Below are positions 26,077 to 36,597 of a stretch of DNA of 64,000 nt, piece by piece. Numbering within the stretch: the first letter of the stretch is position 1; each line of letters starts with the position of its first letter. The stretch comes from Thermohalobaculum sp039815685 (GTDB lineage: Bacteria; Pseudomonadota; Alphaproteobacteria; Rhodobacterales; Rhodobacteraceae). A program made the position numbers and the translations under genes. The notes under the pieces are model-generated. The model had not been told where the DNA came from and did no database searches. It saw nothing but the letters and a program-made list of their open reading frames with translations. The DNA is taken from contig JBCBYV010000027.1 in the NCBI GenBank assembly GCA_039815685.1, forward strand, positions 1 to 64,000, read 5' to 3'.

Positions 26077-27354
26077 TCAGAATTTCATCTTGAGACAGTT
26101 GCTCTCGATATCCGCGAGCTGCGCACAGGCGCGGGCGGGCGGCATGGGAACACGGCCCTTCACCTCGACGCGGTAGCGCGTGGCGCCGCGGGCCTTGGCG
26201 CTGGTGATCTTCATATCCGCGCCCTTCAGCGCCTTGTGCTCGGCCAGCGTGAGGGCGGCGATGAGCGCGAGCGCGTCCGTCTCCCGCTTGAAGTTGCCGA
26301 GGGCGAGTTGCCAGGCGACGTCATGATCGGCGCGGGCGCGCGGCATCTCCGCATAGAGCGGGGCCATGGCGGAGCTGGAGCTTGGGATGGCCGCGACGGC
26401 CTGTGCGGGACCCAAAGCCTCGGCGATTGCAGCAACCCCGGTCGCCCGCATGCCCGGGCGCAGCGGCGGGAGGGGCGCGCGGGCGACGAGGACGCTCTTA
26501 CCCCTCGAGCGCTTGGAGGGCTTGTTGACGGCAACGCGCGTGGGCGCCTTGCGGAAGCCGAGGTCCAGGAGCTTGGCGGATTGGGCGTTGCGCGTCCGCG
26601 TGCTCTTGCCGCCCATGACGACGGCGATCACCCGCTCGTTCCCGCGCTTGGCGACGGAGACGAGGTTGTATCCGGCCGCCCGCGTATAGCCGGTCTTCAT
26701 GCCCTCGGCCCCGCGATAGGTGGCGAGGAGGCGGTTGGTGGTGCGGATGCGTTTGCCCGCCGCCATGTGGGTCTTCTTTCCGAAGACATTGTAATACTGG
26801 GGAAAATCGTAGAACAGATGGCGCGCCAGGATCGCCATGTCGCGCGCGGTCGAGAGATGGCCCTTCTGCGTCAGCCCGTGCGGGTTCTTGAAGGTCGAGT
26901 GCTTCATGCCGAGCTCGCGCGCCTTCTGCGTCATGAGCTGGCCGAAGCGCTTCTGGCTGCCGCCGACCGTCTCCGCCAGCACCATCGCGGCATCGTTCGC
27001 GGACTTGATGGCGGTCGCGCGGATGAGGTCGCGGATGCGCACGCGCTGCCCACGGCGGAGATAGAGCTTGGAGGCCGGCTGCCGGGCGGCGTGGCGTGAG
27101 ACACGGACGCGCTGATCGAGCGTGATCTGCCCTCTCTGGAGCGCCTCGAAGGTCATATAGAGCGTCATCATCTTGGTCAGCGAGGCCGGATGCTGACGTC
27201 GGTCTGCGCTGCGCGCATAGTAGACGTCGCCCGACCGCATATCCATGACGATGCCGGCATAGGGCGCAGCAGCGGCGGATTGGGCCAGAAGCCCAACGGC
27301 CAGCACGAGCGCGCACATGAAAACCCCGACTACCCGATGGCTTACCCGTGCCAT
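26077..27354 (-). CDS. D-alanyl-D-alanine carboxypeptidase (PBP5/6 class) with SPOR-like domain
   Basis: A 425-residue exported penicillin-binding protein. A signal peptide (VVGVFMCALVLAVGLLAQSAAA) precedes the peptidase S11 domain, with active-site SLTK (SxxK) near residue 58, SAND (SxN) near residue 118 and KTGYT (KTG) near residue 220. It removes the terminal D-Ala from peptidoglycan pentapeptides. After a basic/alanine linker the last 80 residues (AWQLALGNFKRETDALALI ... RVEVKGRVPM) resemble a SPOR domain, which binds denuded septal glycan. Confidence 0.93.
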   Translation of the reverse strand: MARVSHRVVGVFMCALVLAVGLLAQSAAAAPYAGIVMDMRSGDVYYARSADRRQHPASLTKMMTLYMTFEALQRGQITLDQRVRVSRHAARQPASKLYLRRGQRVRIRDLIRATAIKSANDAAMVLAETVGGSQKRFGQLMTQKARELGMKHSTFKNPHGLTQKGHLSTARDMAILARHLFYDFPQYYNVFGKKTHMAAGKRIRTTNRLLATYRGAEGMKTGYTRAAGYNLVSVAKRGNERVIAVVMGGKSTRTRNAQSAKLLDLGFRKAPTRVAVNKPSKRSRGKSVLVARAPLPPLRPGMRATGVAAIAEALGPAQAVAAIPSSSSAMAPLYAEMPRARADHDVAWQLALGNFKRETDALALIAALTLAEHKALKGADMKITSAKARGATRYRVEVKGRVPMPPARACAQLADIESNCLKMKF

Positions 27355-27522
27355 GGTGTCCCCCGTATCCGAAACTGCCTCGCCCCGGCCAGGTCTATGC
27401 CCGATCCGGTTATCATTGTGGAATCAACCGTAACACGCCGGAGTCGCAAAGAGAATCGCTTTTTGCCATCTGGGTTTTCGGATTTGCCACGAAAGCTCGC
27501 GGGCTGGTGATCCAGGATTTTT

Positions 27523-27600
27523 GTGCAGTGCAGCATTGCGCCTTGACGCGCTGCAGCAAAATGGCCATCTCTGGCGTGTGCAGCGAGGGCTGCAACGACT
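27523..27600 (+). promoter_or_regulatory. TGC-rich candidate PhaR-type operator upstream of phasin
   Basis: The region just upstream of the phasin gene is packed with TGC/GCA motifs: GTGCAGTGCAGCATTGC (27523-27539), GCTGCAGC (27550-27557), GTGCAGC and GCTGCAAC. PhaR, the PHB-responsive repressor known from Paracoccus, binds TGC-rich sites (CTGC-spacer-GCAG) before phaP. The match is by pattern; no phaR gene is in the window. Confidence 0.5.
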
Positions 27601-27627
27601 GCGAAGCCGAGCCAAGGAGGATTCATC

Positions 27628-28053
27628 ATGGCTGACAAGACCACCAAGCAGGTCGAAGAGTTCGCCGCCGGGGCCACCAAGGCCGTCGAAGAGAACGTGG
27701 AGAAGATGCAGAAGTCCGCGAGCGAGATTGCCGGCTTCGGTCAGCAGAACTTCGAGGCGATGGTCGAGAGCGGGCGCATCGCCGCCAAGGCTTTCGAGGG
27801 CATCAACGCCGAGATGATGGCAATCCAGAAAAAGTCCTACGAGGACGGCCTGGCTGCCGCCAAGGAGATCACCGGCGCGAAATCGGTCACCGAGTTCTTC
27901 GAGAAGCAGACCGCCTTCACCAAGGCCTCCATGGACACGATGGTGAACGGTGCCAACAAGCTGGCCGATCTGATGGCCGCGGCCACCAAGGACGCGACGG
28001 CGCCGATCACGGCGCGCGTCAACGCCTCGACCGAGCTCTTCAAGACCGCTTGA
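27628..28053 (+). CDS. Phasin-family protein
   Basis: A 141-residue, largely alpha-helical, Ala/Lys/Glu-rich protein of the phasin family: VEEFAAGATKAVEENVEKM, GFGQQNFEAMVESGRIAAKAFEGI, EFFEKQTAFTKASMDTMV. Phasins coat polyhydroxyalkanoate granules and control their size. AAGGAGG lies 6-7 bases before the ATG. The upstream region is rich in TGC motifs typical of PhaR control, and a strong hairpin follows the gene. The PHB synthase genes are elsewhere. Confidence 0.93.
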   Translation: MADKTTKQVEEFAAGATKAVEENVEKMQKSASEIAGFGQQNFEAMVESGRIAAKAFEGINAEMMAIQKKSYEDGLAAAKEITGAKSVTEFFEKQTAFTKASMDTMVNGANKLADLMAAATKDATAPITARVNASTELFKTA

Positions 28054-28098
28054 GGAGACGGGCCGGTCGCCTGATCGAGGCGGTGCCAGGGTCGACCG

Positions 28099-28133
28099 AA
28101 CGAAGCGGCAGCGTGCGACGCTGTCGCTTCGTT
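28099..28133 (+). terminator. 16-bp hairpin after the phasin gene
   Basis: AACGAAGCGGCAGCGT, loop GCG, ACGCTGTCGCTTCGTT: a 16-bp stem with one G-T pair. It is 46 bases past the phasin stop. The downstream sequence is only weakly T-rich. Confidence 0.75.
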
Positions 28134-28222
28134 GCGCATTTGGGAGGGCTCGCCCCTTCCCCTACCCCCGCCTCCGCTTATATCGTGCAGCGCGAAACAG
28201 TCGGACACGGAAGCTATTCCGC

Positions 28223-28585
28223 ATGCAGAGCCTTTCGCATGGCGCAGCATCACTGATCGTGCGCGGCGGACCTGACAAACAGGACGGCGATGGCGATACC
28301 GGGGTCGTCACCAAGACGCGTGCCAAGACGAAGCGACCGTCACTCTACAAGGTGCTGATGCTGAATGACGACTACACGCCGATGGAATTCGTCGTGTACG
28401 TCCTTCAGCGGTTCTTCAACATGGATCATGCACAATCGGTCGAGACCATGCTGACCGTTCACAACAAGGGGGTGGCCGTGGTGGGCGTCTACCCCTTCGA
28501 GGTGGCTGAGACGAAGGTGACACAGGTCATGGACTGTGCCCGGTCGAACCAGCATCCTCTGCAGTGCACGATGGAGAAAGAGTGA
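28223..28585 (+). CDS. clpS: Clp protease adaptor ClpS
   Basis: A 120-residue ClpS. After a variable 40-residue N-terminus comes the core YKVLMLNDDYTPMEFVVYVL, which holds the N-degron pocket (Asn, Asp and Met residues), then VHNKGVAVVGVYPFEVAETK. ClpS delivers N-end-rule substrates to ClpA. The start is uncertain because the ribosome-binding site is weak (GGAAG); a shorter form beginning nearer the core is possible. clpA follows 173 bases downstream on the same strand. Confidence 0.95.
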   Translation: MQSLSHGAASLIVRGGPDKQDGDGDTGVVTKTRAKTKRPSLYKVLMLNDDYTPMEFVVYVLQRFFNMDHAQSVETMLTVHNKGVAVVGVYPFEVAETKVTQVMDCARSNQHPLQCTMEKE

Positions 28586-28758
28586 GCGGGCAACGGCTCG
28601 CTCTCCGTTAAGACACCCATCTGAGACTGACCGCCCTGACCGCGACGTTTCGCTTGATCGTAGGATATAGGGCGCCAACATACTCTAGAGGGGCGATCGC
28701 CGCCGGGTATTGATCCGCAGCCAGAATCGCCAGCATCGAGGCGCTATAGGAGACGGGC

Positions 28759-31089
<2,331 letters not shown>

Positions 31090-31109
31090 CCGGCGAAGGA
31101 GCGCGAGCG

Positions 31110-31139
31110 AAGGGCGGCCGCCGCGTGCGGCCGCCCTTT
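31110..31139 (+). terminator. Intrinsic terminator after clpA
   Basis: AAGGGCGGCCG, loop CCGCGTG, CGGCCGCCCTT then TC: a perfect 11-bp stem, 20 bases beyond the clpA stop, with a short T-run. Confidence 0.85.
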
Positions 31140-31240
31140 CACGTTTTGCGGCACCGCGAGCGACCCGAAAGGTCGCCCCCGCTCTTGCCAGCCAGGCTTG
31201 CCCGCAGTCATTTGCGGATCGGCGAGCATGGAGGTCGACG

Positions 31241-32446
31241 ATGCGGGTCGTGATCATCGGTGGCGGGCAGGCAGCGGCGAGCGCCGCTGCGAAACTCCGC
31301 GCGCTTGGCGCTGATGGCCCGATCACGCTGCTGATGGCGGAGCCGGTCCCGCCCTATCAGCGCCCGCCGCTCTCGAAGAAATACCTGCTGGGCGAGTTCG
31401 AGCGCGAACGCCTCTACCTCAAGCCCGAGAGCTTCTATGCCGAGCACGGCATCGAGCTTGGCGCGGGCGAGGCTGCGGAGCGTATCGACCCCGCATCGAA
31501 GACCGTGACGACGGCGAAGCGCACCCTGCCCTATGACGCATTGCTGATCGCCACGGGTTCCGCGCCGCGCCGCTTGCCGGAGGCGGCCGGCGGATCCCTG
31601 CCCGGCGTCTATGTGATGCGCGATCTCGCCGATGCGGATGCGCTCGCGCCGCTCGTGGCGGAGGGCGGGCGCGCGCTCGTCATCGGCGGCGGCTATATCG
31701 GGCTCGAGGCCGCGGCGGTCGCCGCCTCCCGCGGGCTCGAGGTCACGCTCGTCGAGATGGCGCCCCGTATCCTCGCCCGCGTGGCCTGTGCCGAGACGGC
31801 GGATGTTGTGCGCGCGCTCCATCTCCGCCACGGCGTGACGATCCGGGAGAGTACGGGCCTCGAAGGGCTCGCCCCCGGAAGCGAGCGCAGGCTGACCGCG
31901 AACCTCACTGACGGGACGAGCCTGGAGGTGGACTTCGCGCTTGTCGGCATTGGGGTCGTCCCGGGCACGGCGCTCGCCGAGGAGGCGGGCCTCGCCATCG
32001 AGAACGGCATCCGGACGGACGAGACCTGCCGGACCTCGGACCCCGCGATCTGGGCCGCCGGCGATTGTGCGTCCTTCCCCTGGCAGGACGGGCGCATCCG
32101 GCTCGAATCGGTGCAGAACGCGATCGACCAGGCCGAGCACGCCGCCGCCGCGATGCTGGGCGAGACGAGGCCATACCGCCCGAGCCCGTGGTTCTGGTCC
32201 GACCAATACACCACCAAGCTGCAGATCGCGGGCCTAGGCACCGGTGCCGACCGGATCGTCCGCCGCCCCGGCAGCCGGGAGGGGGCGTCGTCGCTCTGGT
32301 ACTACCGCGCGGACAGGCTGATCGCGGTCGACGCGATCAACGAGCCCCGCGCCTATATGCAGGGCAAGCGCTGGATCGAGGCGGGGACGACGCCCGACCC
32401 GGAAGGCCTCGCCGATCCCGCCCGGGATCTCAAATCCCTCGTCTGA
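31241..32446 (+). CDS. FAD/NAD(P)-dependent ferredoxin-type reductase
   Basis: A 401-residue pyridine nucleotide-disulfide family reductase of the rhodocoxin/putidaredoxin reductase type. FAD binding: VVIIGGGQAAASAAAKL at the N-terminus and IWAAGDCASFPW. NAD binding: LVIGGGYIGLEAAAVAAS. PYQRPPLSKKYLLGE and the C-terminal WFWSDQYTTKLQIAG are typical of the oxygenase-coupled group. It passes electrons from NAD(P)H to a [2Fe-2S] ferredoxin, but no ferredoxin or P450 gene is adjacent. GGAGGT sits 5 bases before the ATG. Confidence 0.92.
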   Translation: MRVVIIGGGQAAASAAAKLRALGADGPITLLMAEPVPPYQRPPLSKKYLLGEFERERLYLKPESFYAEHGIELGAGEAAERIDPASKTVTTAKRTLPYDALLIATGSAPRRLPEAAGGSLPGVYVMRDLADADALAPLVAEGGRALVIGGGYIGLEAAAVAASRGLEVTLVEMAPRILARVACAETADVVRALHLRHGVTIRESTGLEGLAPGSERRLTANLTDGTSLEVDFALVGIGVVPGTALAEEAGLAIENGIRTDETCRTSDPAIWAAGDCASFPWQDGRIRLESVQNAIDQAEHAAAAMLGETRPYRPSPWFWSDQYTTKLQIAGLGTGADRIVRRPGSREGASSLWYYRADRLIAVDAINEPRAYMQGKRWIEAGTTPDPEGLADPARDLKSLV

Positions 32447-32542
32447 CTGCGCCACAGCTGCCTCTGGCAGCATTCCACGCTGGCCGATATGACATCTCGC
32501 GTCGCCGTGCTAACGATCGGCGACGGACGCGACGGAGGTCAC

Positions 32543-33211
32543 ATGACGGGCTTTCCAGAAGGCAGCACGCTCGACCGATGCGGCCCCGACGGCATCGCCG
32601 CCCTCGCCGCGCATTGGCAGGAGGCGCAGTATCCCCCACGGGCGCTGATCGTCAGCGACGAGGAGACGGATGACGACGTCTTCTTCATCCTGGAGGGCAC
32701 GGCCCGCGCGGCGACCTTCACGGATGAGGGCAAGGAGGTGCTGCTCTCCGACATCCAGACGGGCGAGAGCTTCGGGATCCTGGCGGCCGTGGACGGGCAG
32801 CCGCGCTCGACCAACGTGCTCGCGCTGACCGCCTGCCGCACGGCCCGGCTCTCGGCGCGCAGCTTCGGCGCGGTGCTTGATTCCGAGCCTGCGGTGGCGC
32901 GGGCGGTCATCCTCTACCTCACGGACCGGGTGCGCGCCCTTTCGGCCCGGATGCGCGCGGTCACGACGCTCAATGCGGAGCAGCGGCTGGCGGCGGAGCT
33001 GTTGTCGCTTGCCGGGGCGGAGGAGGAGGACGAGACGGCGGTCCTCGAACCGTTGCCGACGCAGCAGGACCTTGCCGCCCTGATCTTCTCCCAGCGCGAG
33101 GCGGTGGGGCGCGAGATGTCGAAGCTCCGCGATCTCGGCCTGATCAGGCGGGACGGGCGGCGGCTCGAGATCCTCGACGTGATGGGCCTGCGCGACCGCG
33201 CCGGGCTCTGA
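32543..33211 (+). CDS. Crp/Fnr-family transcription regulator
   Basis: A 222-residue regulator. An N-terminal cyclic-nucleotide-like barrel (DVFFILEGTARAATFTDEGK, GESFGILAAVDGQPRSTNVLAL) is followed by the dimerisation helix and a winged helix with TQQDLAALIFSQREAVGREMSKL as the HTH. There is no FNR-type cysteine cluster, so it is not an oxygen-sensing FNR. The ligand is unknown. The start at 32543 has GGAGGT; an earlier in-frame ATG (32489) lacks one. Its 3' side faces a long G-loop hairpin. Confidence 0.9.
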   Translation: MTGFPEGSTLDRCGPDGIAALAAHWQEAQYPPRALIVSDEETDDDVFFILEGTARAATFTDEGKEVLLSDIQTGESFGILAAVDGQPRSTNVLALTACRTARLSARSFGAVLDSEPAVARAVILYLTDRVRALSARMRAVTTLNAEQRLAAELLSLAGAEEEDETAVLEPLPTQQDLAALIFSQREAVGREMSKLRDLGLIRRDGRRLEILDVMGLRDRAGL

Positions 33212-33229
33212 GACCAGCCCACCCTCACC

Positions 33230-33304
33230 CCCGCGCACGCGTGCCGGCGCACCGTCGCCGGGTGGGCGGGTGGGGGCGGCGGTGGGTCGGCGCGCGGGCG
33301 CGGG
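33230..33304. repeat. 30-bp-arm hairpin with a pure G-quadruplex loop
   Basis: Arms 33230-33259 and 33275-33304 pair over 30 positions (25 Watson-Crick, three G-T, two mismatches). The whole 15-base loop, 33260-33274, is GGGTGGGCGGGTGGG, a four-tract G-quadruplex with single-base loops on the plus strand. It fills most of the 99-base gap between the convergent regulator and amidohydrolase genes, so it may serve as a terminator for either. Confidence 0.88.
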
Positions 33305-33310
33305 CCGACG

Positions 33311-34513
33311 TTACGCCAACCGCGCCGCCCCCTGAGCGAGCGCCTCGGCGCCCGCCACCAGATCGGCCTCGGCGGTGTCCTCGGTAAAGCTGTGGCTGAT
33401 CCCGCCGATGGAGGGGACGAAGAGCATTGCCGAGGGCAGGCCCGCCTTCTGCGCGTTCGTAGCATCATGCATCGCCCCCGAGGGCAGCCGCCGCCAGCGC
33501 CCGGGCGCCGCCACTTCCGCCGCAGCATCGAGCGCCGAGCAGACGGCTCCATCGAAGCGGCGCGGCTCGATGAACTCGGCCATCTCGATGCTGTGGCCGA
33601 GACCCCGGTCCCGGGCGACCGAGGCCGCCGTCTCCCGGATCGCCTCGCCCATGGCGCGCAGCCGCTCGCCATCGCCGTCGCGCCACTGCACGGTCGCCGT
33701 CACCCGGCCCGGCACGATGCTGGGCGCGCCCGGCAGGACGGCCGCCCGCCCGATGGTCCAGACGGAAGCCGGCGTCACGATCGCCGCCATCGCCGCATCG
33801 AGCGCCACGGCAAAGCGCGCAAGGCCCGCGAAGGCGTCGCGCCGGCGGGCCATGGGCGTGGTGCCCGCATGGTTCTGCTCGCCCTCAAAGACAAGTTCCG
33901 CCCGGCCGATACCGACGATCCGGTCGACCACGGCAACCGCCTGATCCGCCTCGATCAGGTTCGGCCCCTGCTCGATATGGATCTCGAGAAAGCCCTTGAA
34001 GCGGGCGGGCGGCAGCCAGCTGCCCGTCGCCGTCTCGGCCATGCGCGCGCGGGCATCGCCGAAGGCCACGCCCTCTGCCGATGTCCAGGCATCGGCCTCC
34101 TCGAGCGTAAGGTCTCCGGTCGTCTGCCCGGCCCAGAGGCTCGAGCCCGTGAGACCGCCGAAGCGCCCCTCCTCGTCCTGAAAGTTCACGACCGCGACAC
34201 GACCCGGGAGGGCGCGGGCGGCCTCGAGCGCCGCGATGACGCCATAGGCGCCGTCGAGCCAGCCGCCCTCGGGCTGGCTGTCGGTGTGGCTGCCAGCGAG
34301 GAGCCATGGGCCCTCTCCCTCCGGCAGGCCGAAGACGTTGCCCGCGGGATCGACCGAGACGCGGAGCCCCGCCTCCGCCATCCGTGCCATGGTCCAGCGC
34401 CGCGCCTCGATTTCCGGGGGCTCGAAGGCGGGGCGCACCACGCCGTTCCCGCGCCGGCCGAAGCCGCGCAGGGTGTGGAGGTCGGCCAGCAACCGCTCGG
34501 GATCGATCAGCAT
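33311..34513 (-). CDS. M20-family amidohydrolase (allantoate / N-carbamoyl-amino-acid hydrolase type)
   Basis: A 400-residue zinc peptidase-like hydrolase. Metal ligands appear in AGSHTDSQPEGGWLDGAYGV (His, Asp), NFQDEEGRFGG (Glu-Glu) and ARFKGFLEIHIEQGPNL (His). The lid/dimer domain has NHAGTTPMARRRDAF, and PSIGGISHSFTEDT supplies the last His. This is the Zn-dependent hydantoinase/carbamoylase group, acting on allantoate, ureidoglycolate or N-carbamoyl amino acids. The start at 34513 has AGGAGG; the frame is open far upstream but without homology. No purine catabolic genes are adjacent. Confidence 0.92.
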   Translation of the reverse strand: MLIDPERLLADLHTLRGFGRRGNGVVRPAFEPPEIEARRWTMARMAEAGLRVSVDPAGNVFGLPEGEGPWLLAGSHTDSQPEGGWLDGAYGVIAALEAARALPGRVAVVNFQDEEGRFGGLTGSSLWAGQTTGDLTLEEADAWTSAEGVAFGDARARMAETATGSWLPPARFKGFLEIHIEQGPNLIEADQAVAVVDRIVGIGRAELVFEGEQNHAGTTPMARRRDAFAGLARFAVALDAAMAAIVTPASVWTIGRAAVLPGAPSIVPGRVTATVQWRDGDGERLRAMGEAIRETAASVARDRGLGHSIEMAEFIEPRRFDGAVCSALDAAAEVAAPGRWRRLPSGAMHDATNAQKAGLPSAMLFVPSIGGISHSFTEDTAEADLVAGAEALAQGAARLA

Positions 34514-34849
34514 GGGGGTCCTCCTGCGCCGCTTCTGAGCCGACACTGGCACGGCGCGCAGGCCGCCGCCTAGCCCGCGTCTCTCGCCCGCATCGCAGGC
34601 TTCGGTGCCGCGGCGCCGTGGGAGCGGTCGACGGCACGGCCCCTCCCCCTTCGCCCCTTGGGCCGGATGCGCATTCACGCCGCCCGTGCCTGCGCGTCGA
34701 GCTTCACGAGCATCGTCTTCAACGGAGTTCTCGCTCGCGGGACGGACTGGTTCATGAGCCGCTCGCTTTCGCGCGGGTTCTCCAGCCCGTAGAGAAGGGG
34801 CCTCGGAGGTCCAGGCGGGGCCAAGGCGAGGCCAGGGTGGGGGATCGGC
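34514..34849. other. 336-base divergent spacer, no confident gene
   Basis: This lies between the amidohydrolase and glutaminase starts and must hold both promoters, but I could not identify clear -35/-10 pairs in it. A 26-codon minus-strand frame (34675-34755) is noted but not supported. Confidence 0.5.
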
Positions 34850-35776
34850 ATGGCGGCATACGGCGACGGCGATGCGGCACTTCAAGCGCTGCTCGAGGAC
34901 ATTGCGGCCGCGGCGCGCCCCTCGGCCGCGGAGGGCAAGGTTGCCGACTACATCCCTGCCCTCGCCGCCGTGCCCGCGGACCGCTTCGCCATGGCGATCG
35001 TCACGGCGGAGGGGCGGGAGGCAGCGGTCGGGGACGCGGATATGCCCTTCTCGATCCAGTCCATGTCGAAGCTCTTCGCCCTGGCGCTGGCGATGGAGTG
35101 GGTCGGCGCGGATCTCTGGGCGCGGGTCGGGCGCGAGCCCTCGGGCATGCGGTTCAACTCGCTGATCCAGCTCGAGACCGAGGACGGCATTCCGCGCAAT
35201 CCCTTCATCAATGCGGGCGCGCTGGTCGTGACGGACGCGCTTGTCGAGCGGCGCTGGAACTACGAGACGTCGTTCCGGACGCAGATGCGGCGCCTCGCCG
35301 GGAACGGGACGCTGCAATATGACGGCGCGGTGCATCGCTCCGAGCGCGCGCATGGCGACCTCAACCGCGGCATGGCTTGGGTGCTGAAGGCGCATGGCAA
35401 TCTGCGCTGCCCGCCCGATGAGGTGACGGACAGCTATTTCCGGGCCTGTGCGCTGGCGATGAGCGTGCGGGATCTGGCGCGGGCCGCGCGGTTCCTGATC
35501 GCGCCCGAGGCATGTGCCGGTGTGCCGGAGGCCGAGGCGCTGGCCCCCCACGGGCAACGACTGCGCGCGATCATGCGCACCTGCGGGCTTTACGACCAGT
35601 CAGGCGAGTTCGCATTCCGCGTGGGCATGCCGGGCAAGAGCGGCGTCGGCGGCGGGATCGTGGTCGTTCATCCGCGCGCCTTCGCCGCCGCCGTCTGGTC
35701 GCCACCCCTCGACCGCTACGGCAACTCGGTGGCCGGTCAGGTTGCGCTAGAGCTCATGGCGCGGGAGCTCTGCTGA
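34850..35776 (+). CDS. glsA: Glutaminase
   Basis: A 308-residue serine-dependent beta-lactamase-fold glutaminase. The active-site Ser-x-x-Lys is in FSIQSMSKLFALALAMEWVG. It also has GMRFNSLIQLE, NPFINAGALVV, and the C-terminal MPGKSGVGGGIVVVHP. It hydrolyses glutamine to glutamate and ammonia. Length is normal. A GGGGGATCGGC run precedes the ATG. It stands alone, and with PutA is one of two glutamate-generating enzymes in the window. Confidence 0.95.
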   Translation: MAAYGDGDAALQALLEDIAAAARPSAAEGKVADYIPALAAVPADRFAMAIVTAEGREAAVGDADMPFSIQSMSKLFALALAMEWVGADLWARVGREPSGMRFNSLIQLETEDGIPRNPFINAGALVVTDALVERRWNYETSFRTQMRRLAGNGTLQYDGAVHRSERAHGDLNRGMAWVLKAHGNLRCPPDEVTDSYFRACALAMSVRDLARAARFLIAPEACAGVPEAEALAPHGQRLRAIMRTCGLYDQSGEFAFRVGMPGKSGVGGGIVVVHPRAFAAAVWSPPLDRYGNSVAGQVALELMARELC

Positions 35777-35812
35777 TCGCGGCGCACCGCGCGCAGGTAC
35801 GATGCTCGACGA

Positions 35813-36517
35813 TCAGGCGGCACGCAGCAGCCGGAAGGGCTCCCCGGCCGGCGCATCCTCCGAGAAGGCCTTTGCATGCAGGGCGTCGTCGAGCGTGAGG
35901 CCCAGCCGATCGAGGCGCGCTTTATAGTCGGCGAAGGGGCGTGTCACGACATGGTCCCCGCCTTTGACCCGCTCCTCCGGGAACACATCGGCGATCGCCA
36001 GGACGCCGCCAGGGGCGAGGGAGCCTGCAAGGTTGGCGAGCAGACGCTCCCAATCGGCATCGTCGACGAAGTGCACGAGCACATAGAGGCAGAGCACCGC
36101 ATCGTAGCGTTTGCCCGGCTTCCAGCGCAGCAGGTCCTGCTGCTCGAAACGCGCGCCCGGATGGCGCTCCCGCGCCTGCGCGACGGCATCATCGGAGACG
36201 TCGAGCCCGGTGTAGTCGAAGCCATGCTCCAGAAACGCGCTGGTCGCGCGGCCATAGCCACAACCGATGTCGAGAACGCTCGACTTGCCCTCTTGAGCGA
36301 GCGCGCCGGCGATGCGGCCGGCGCTGGCCGCCAGGTTGACTTCCATACGCTGGTTGGCCTCGAGGTCGGCGCCGAGATTGCCGACGGATCGCGGATCGCC
36401 CTTCAGTTTCCGATGACGCTTGCGCCAGTAATCCGCCTGATCAAATGAGCCGTCGGCCGGTCGCGACCGCTTGCCCATGACCGCTGATGAAACGAGTTGC
36501 TTCAGTCTTCCAATCAT
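35813..36517 (-). CDS. Class I SAM-dependent methyltransferase
   Basis: A 234-residue methyltransferase. The SAM-binding motif I is SVLDIGCGYGRATSAFLEHG near residue 80, followed by YTGLDVSDDAVAQARERHPGA and the post-I acidic residue. DAVLCLYVLVHFVDD is motif II/III, and FPEERVKGGDHVVTRPF resembles Trm112/ubiE-like substrate loops. The substrate is unknown. The N-terminal 40 residues are basic. It is convergent with glsA. Confidence 0.85.
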   Translation of the reverse strand: MIGRLKQLVSSAVMGKRSRPADGSFDQADYWRKRHRKLKGDPRSVGNLGADLEANQRMEVNLAASAGRIAGALAQEGKSSVLDIGCGYGRATSAFLEHGFDYTGLDVSDDAVAQARERHPGARFEQQDLLRWKPGKRYDAVLCLYVLVHFVDDADWERLLANLAGSLAPGGVLAIADVFPEERVKGGDHVVTRPFADYKARLDRLGLTLDDALHAKAFSEDAPAGEPFRLLRAA

Positions 36518-36597
36518 CTTCCCTCATCCTCTATCCCCCGGCACCGCCCTCCCACCTGCAGGTGCATTACTCCAGCATCCCGGCCCGACCCTATCCG

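Noticed and set aside
34675..34755. 26-codon minus-strand frame (MNQSVPRARTPLKTMLVKLD then six residues) in the glutaminase spacer
   Set aside because: Plausible-looking peptide, but too short and without a good ribosome-binding site or known homologue.
33311..35557. Amidohydrolase frame extended upstream to 748 codons
   Set aside because: Homology and AGGAGG both place the start at 34513; the extension is opposite glutaminase.
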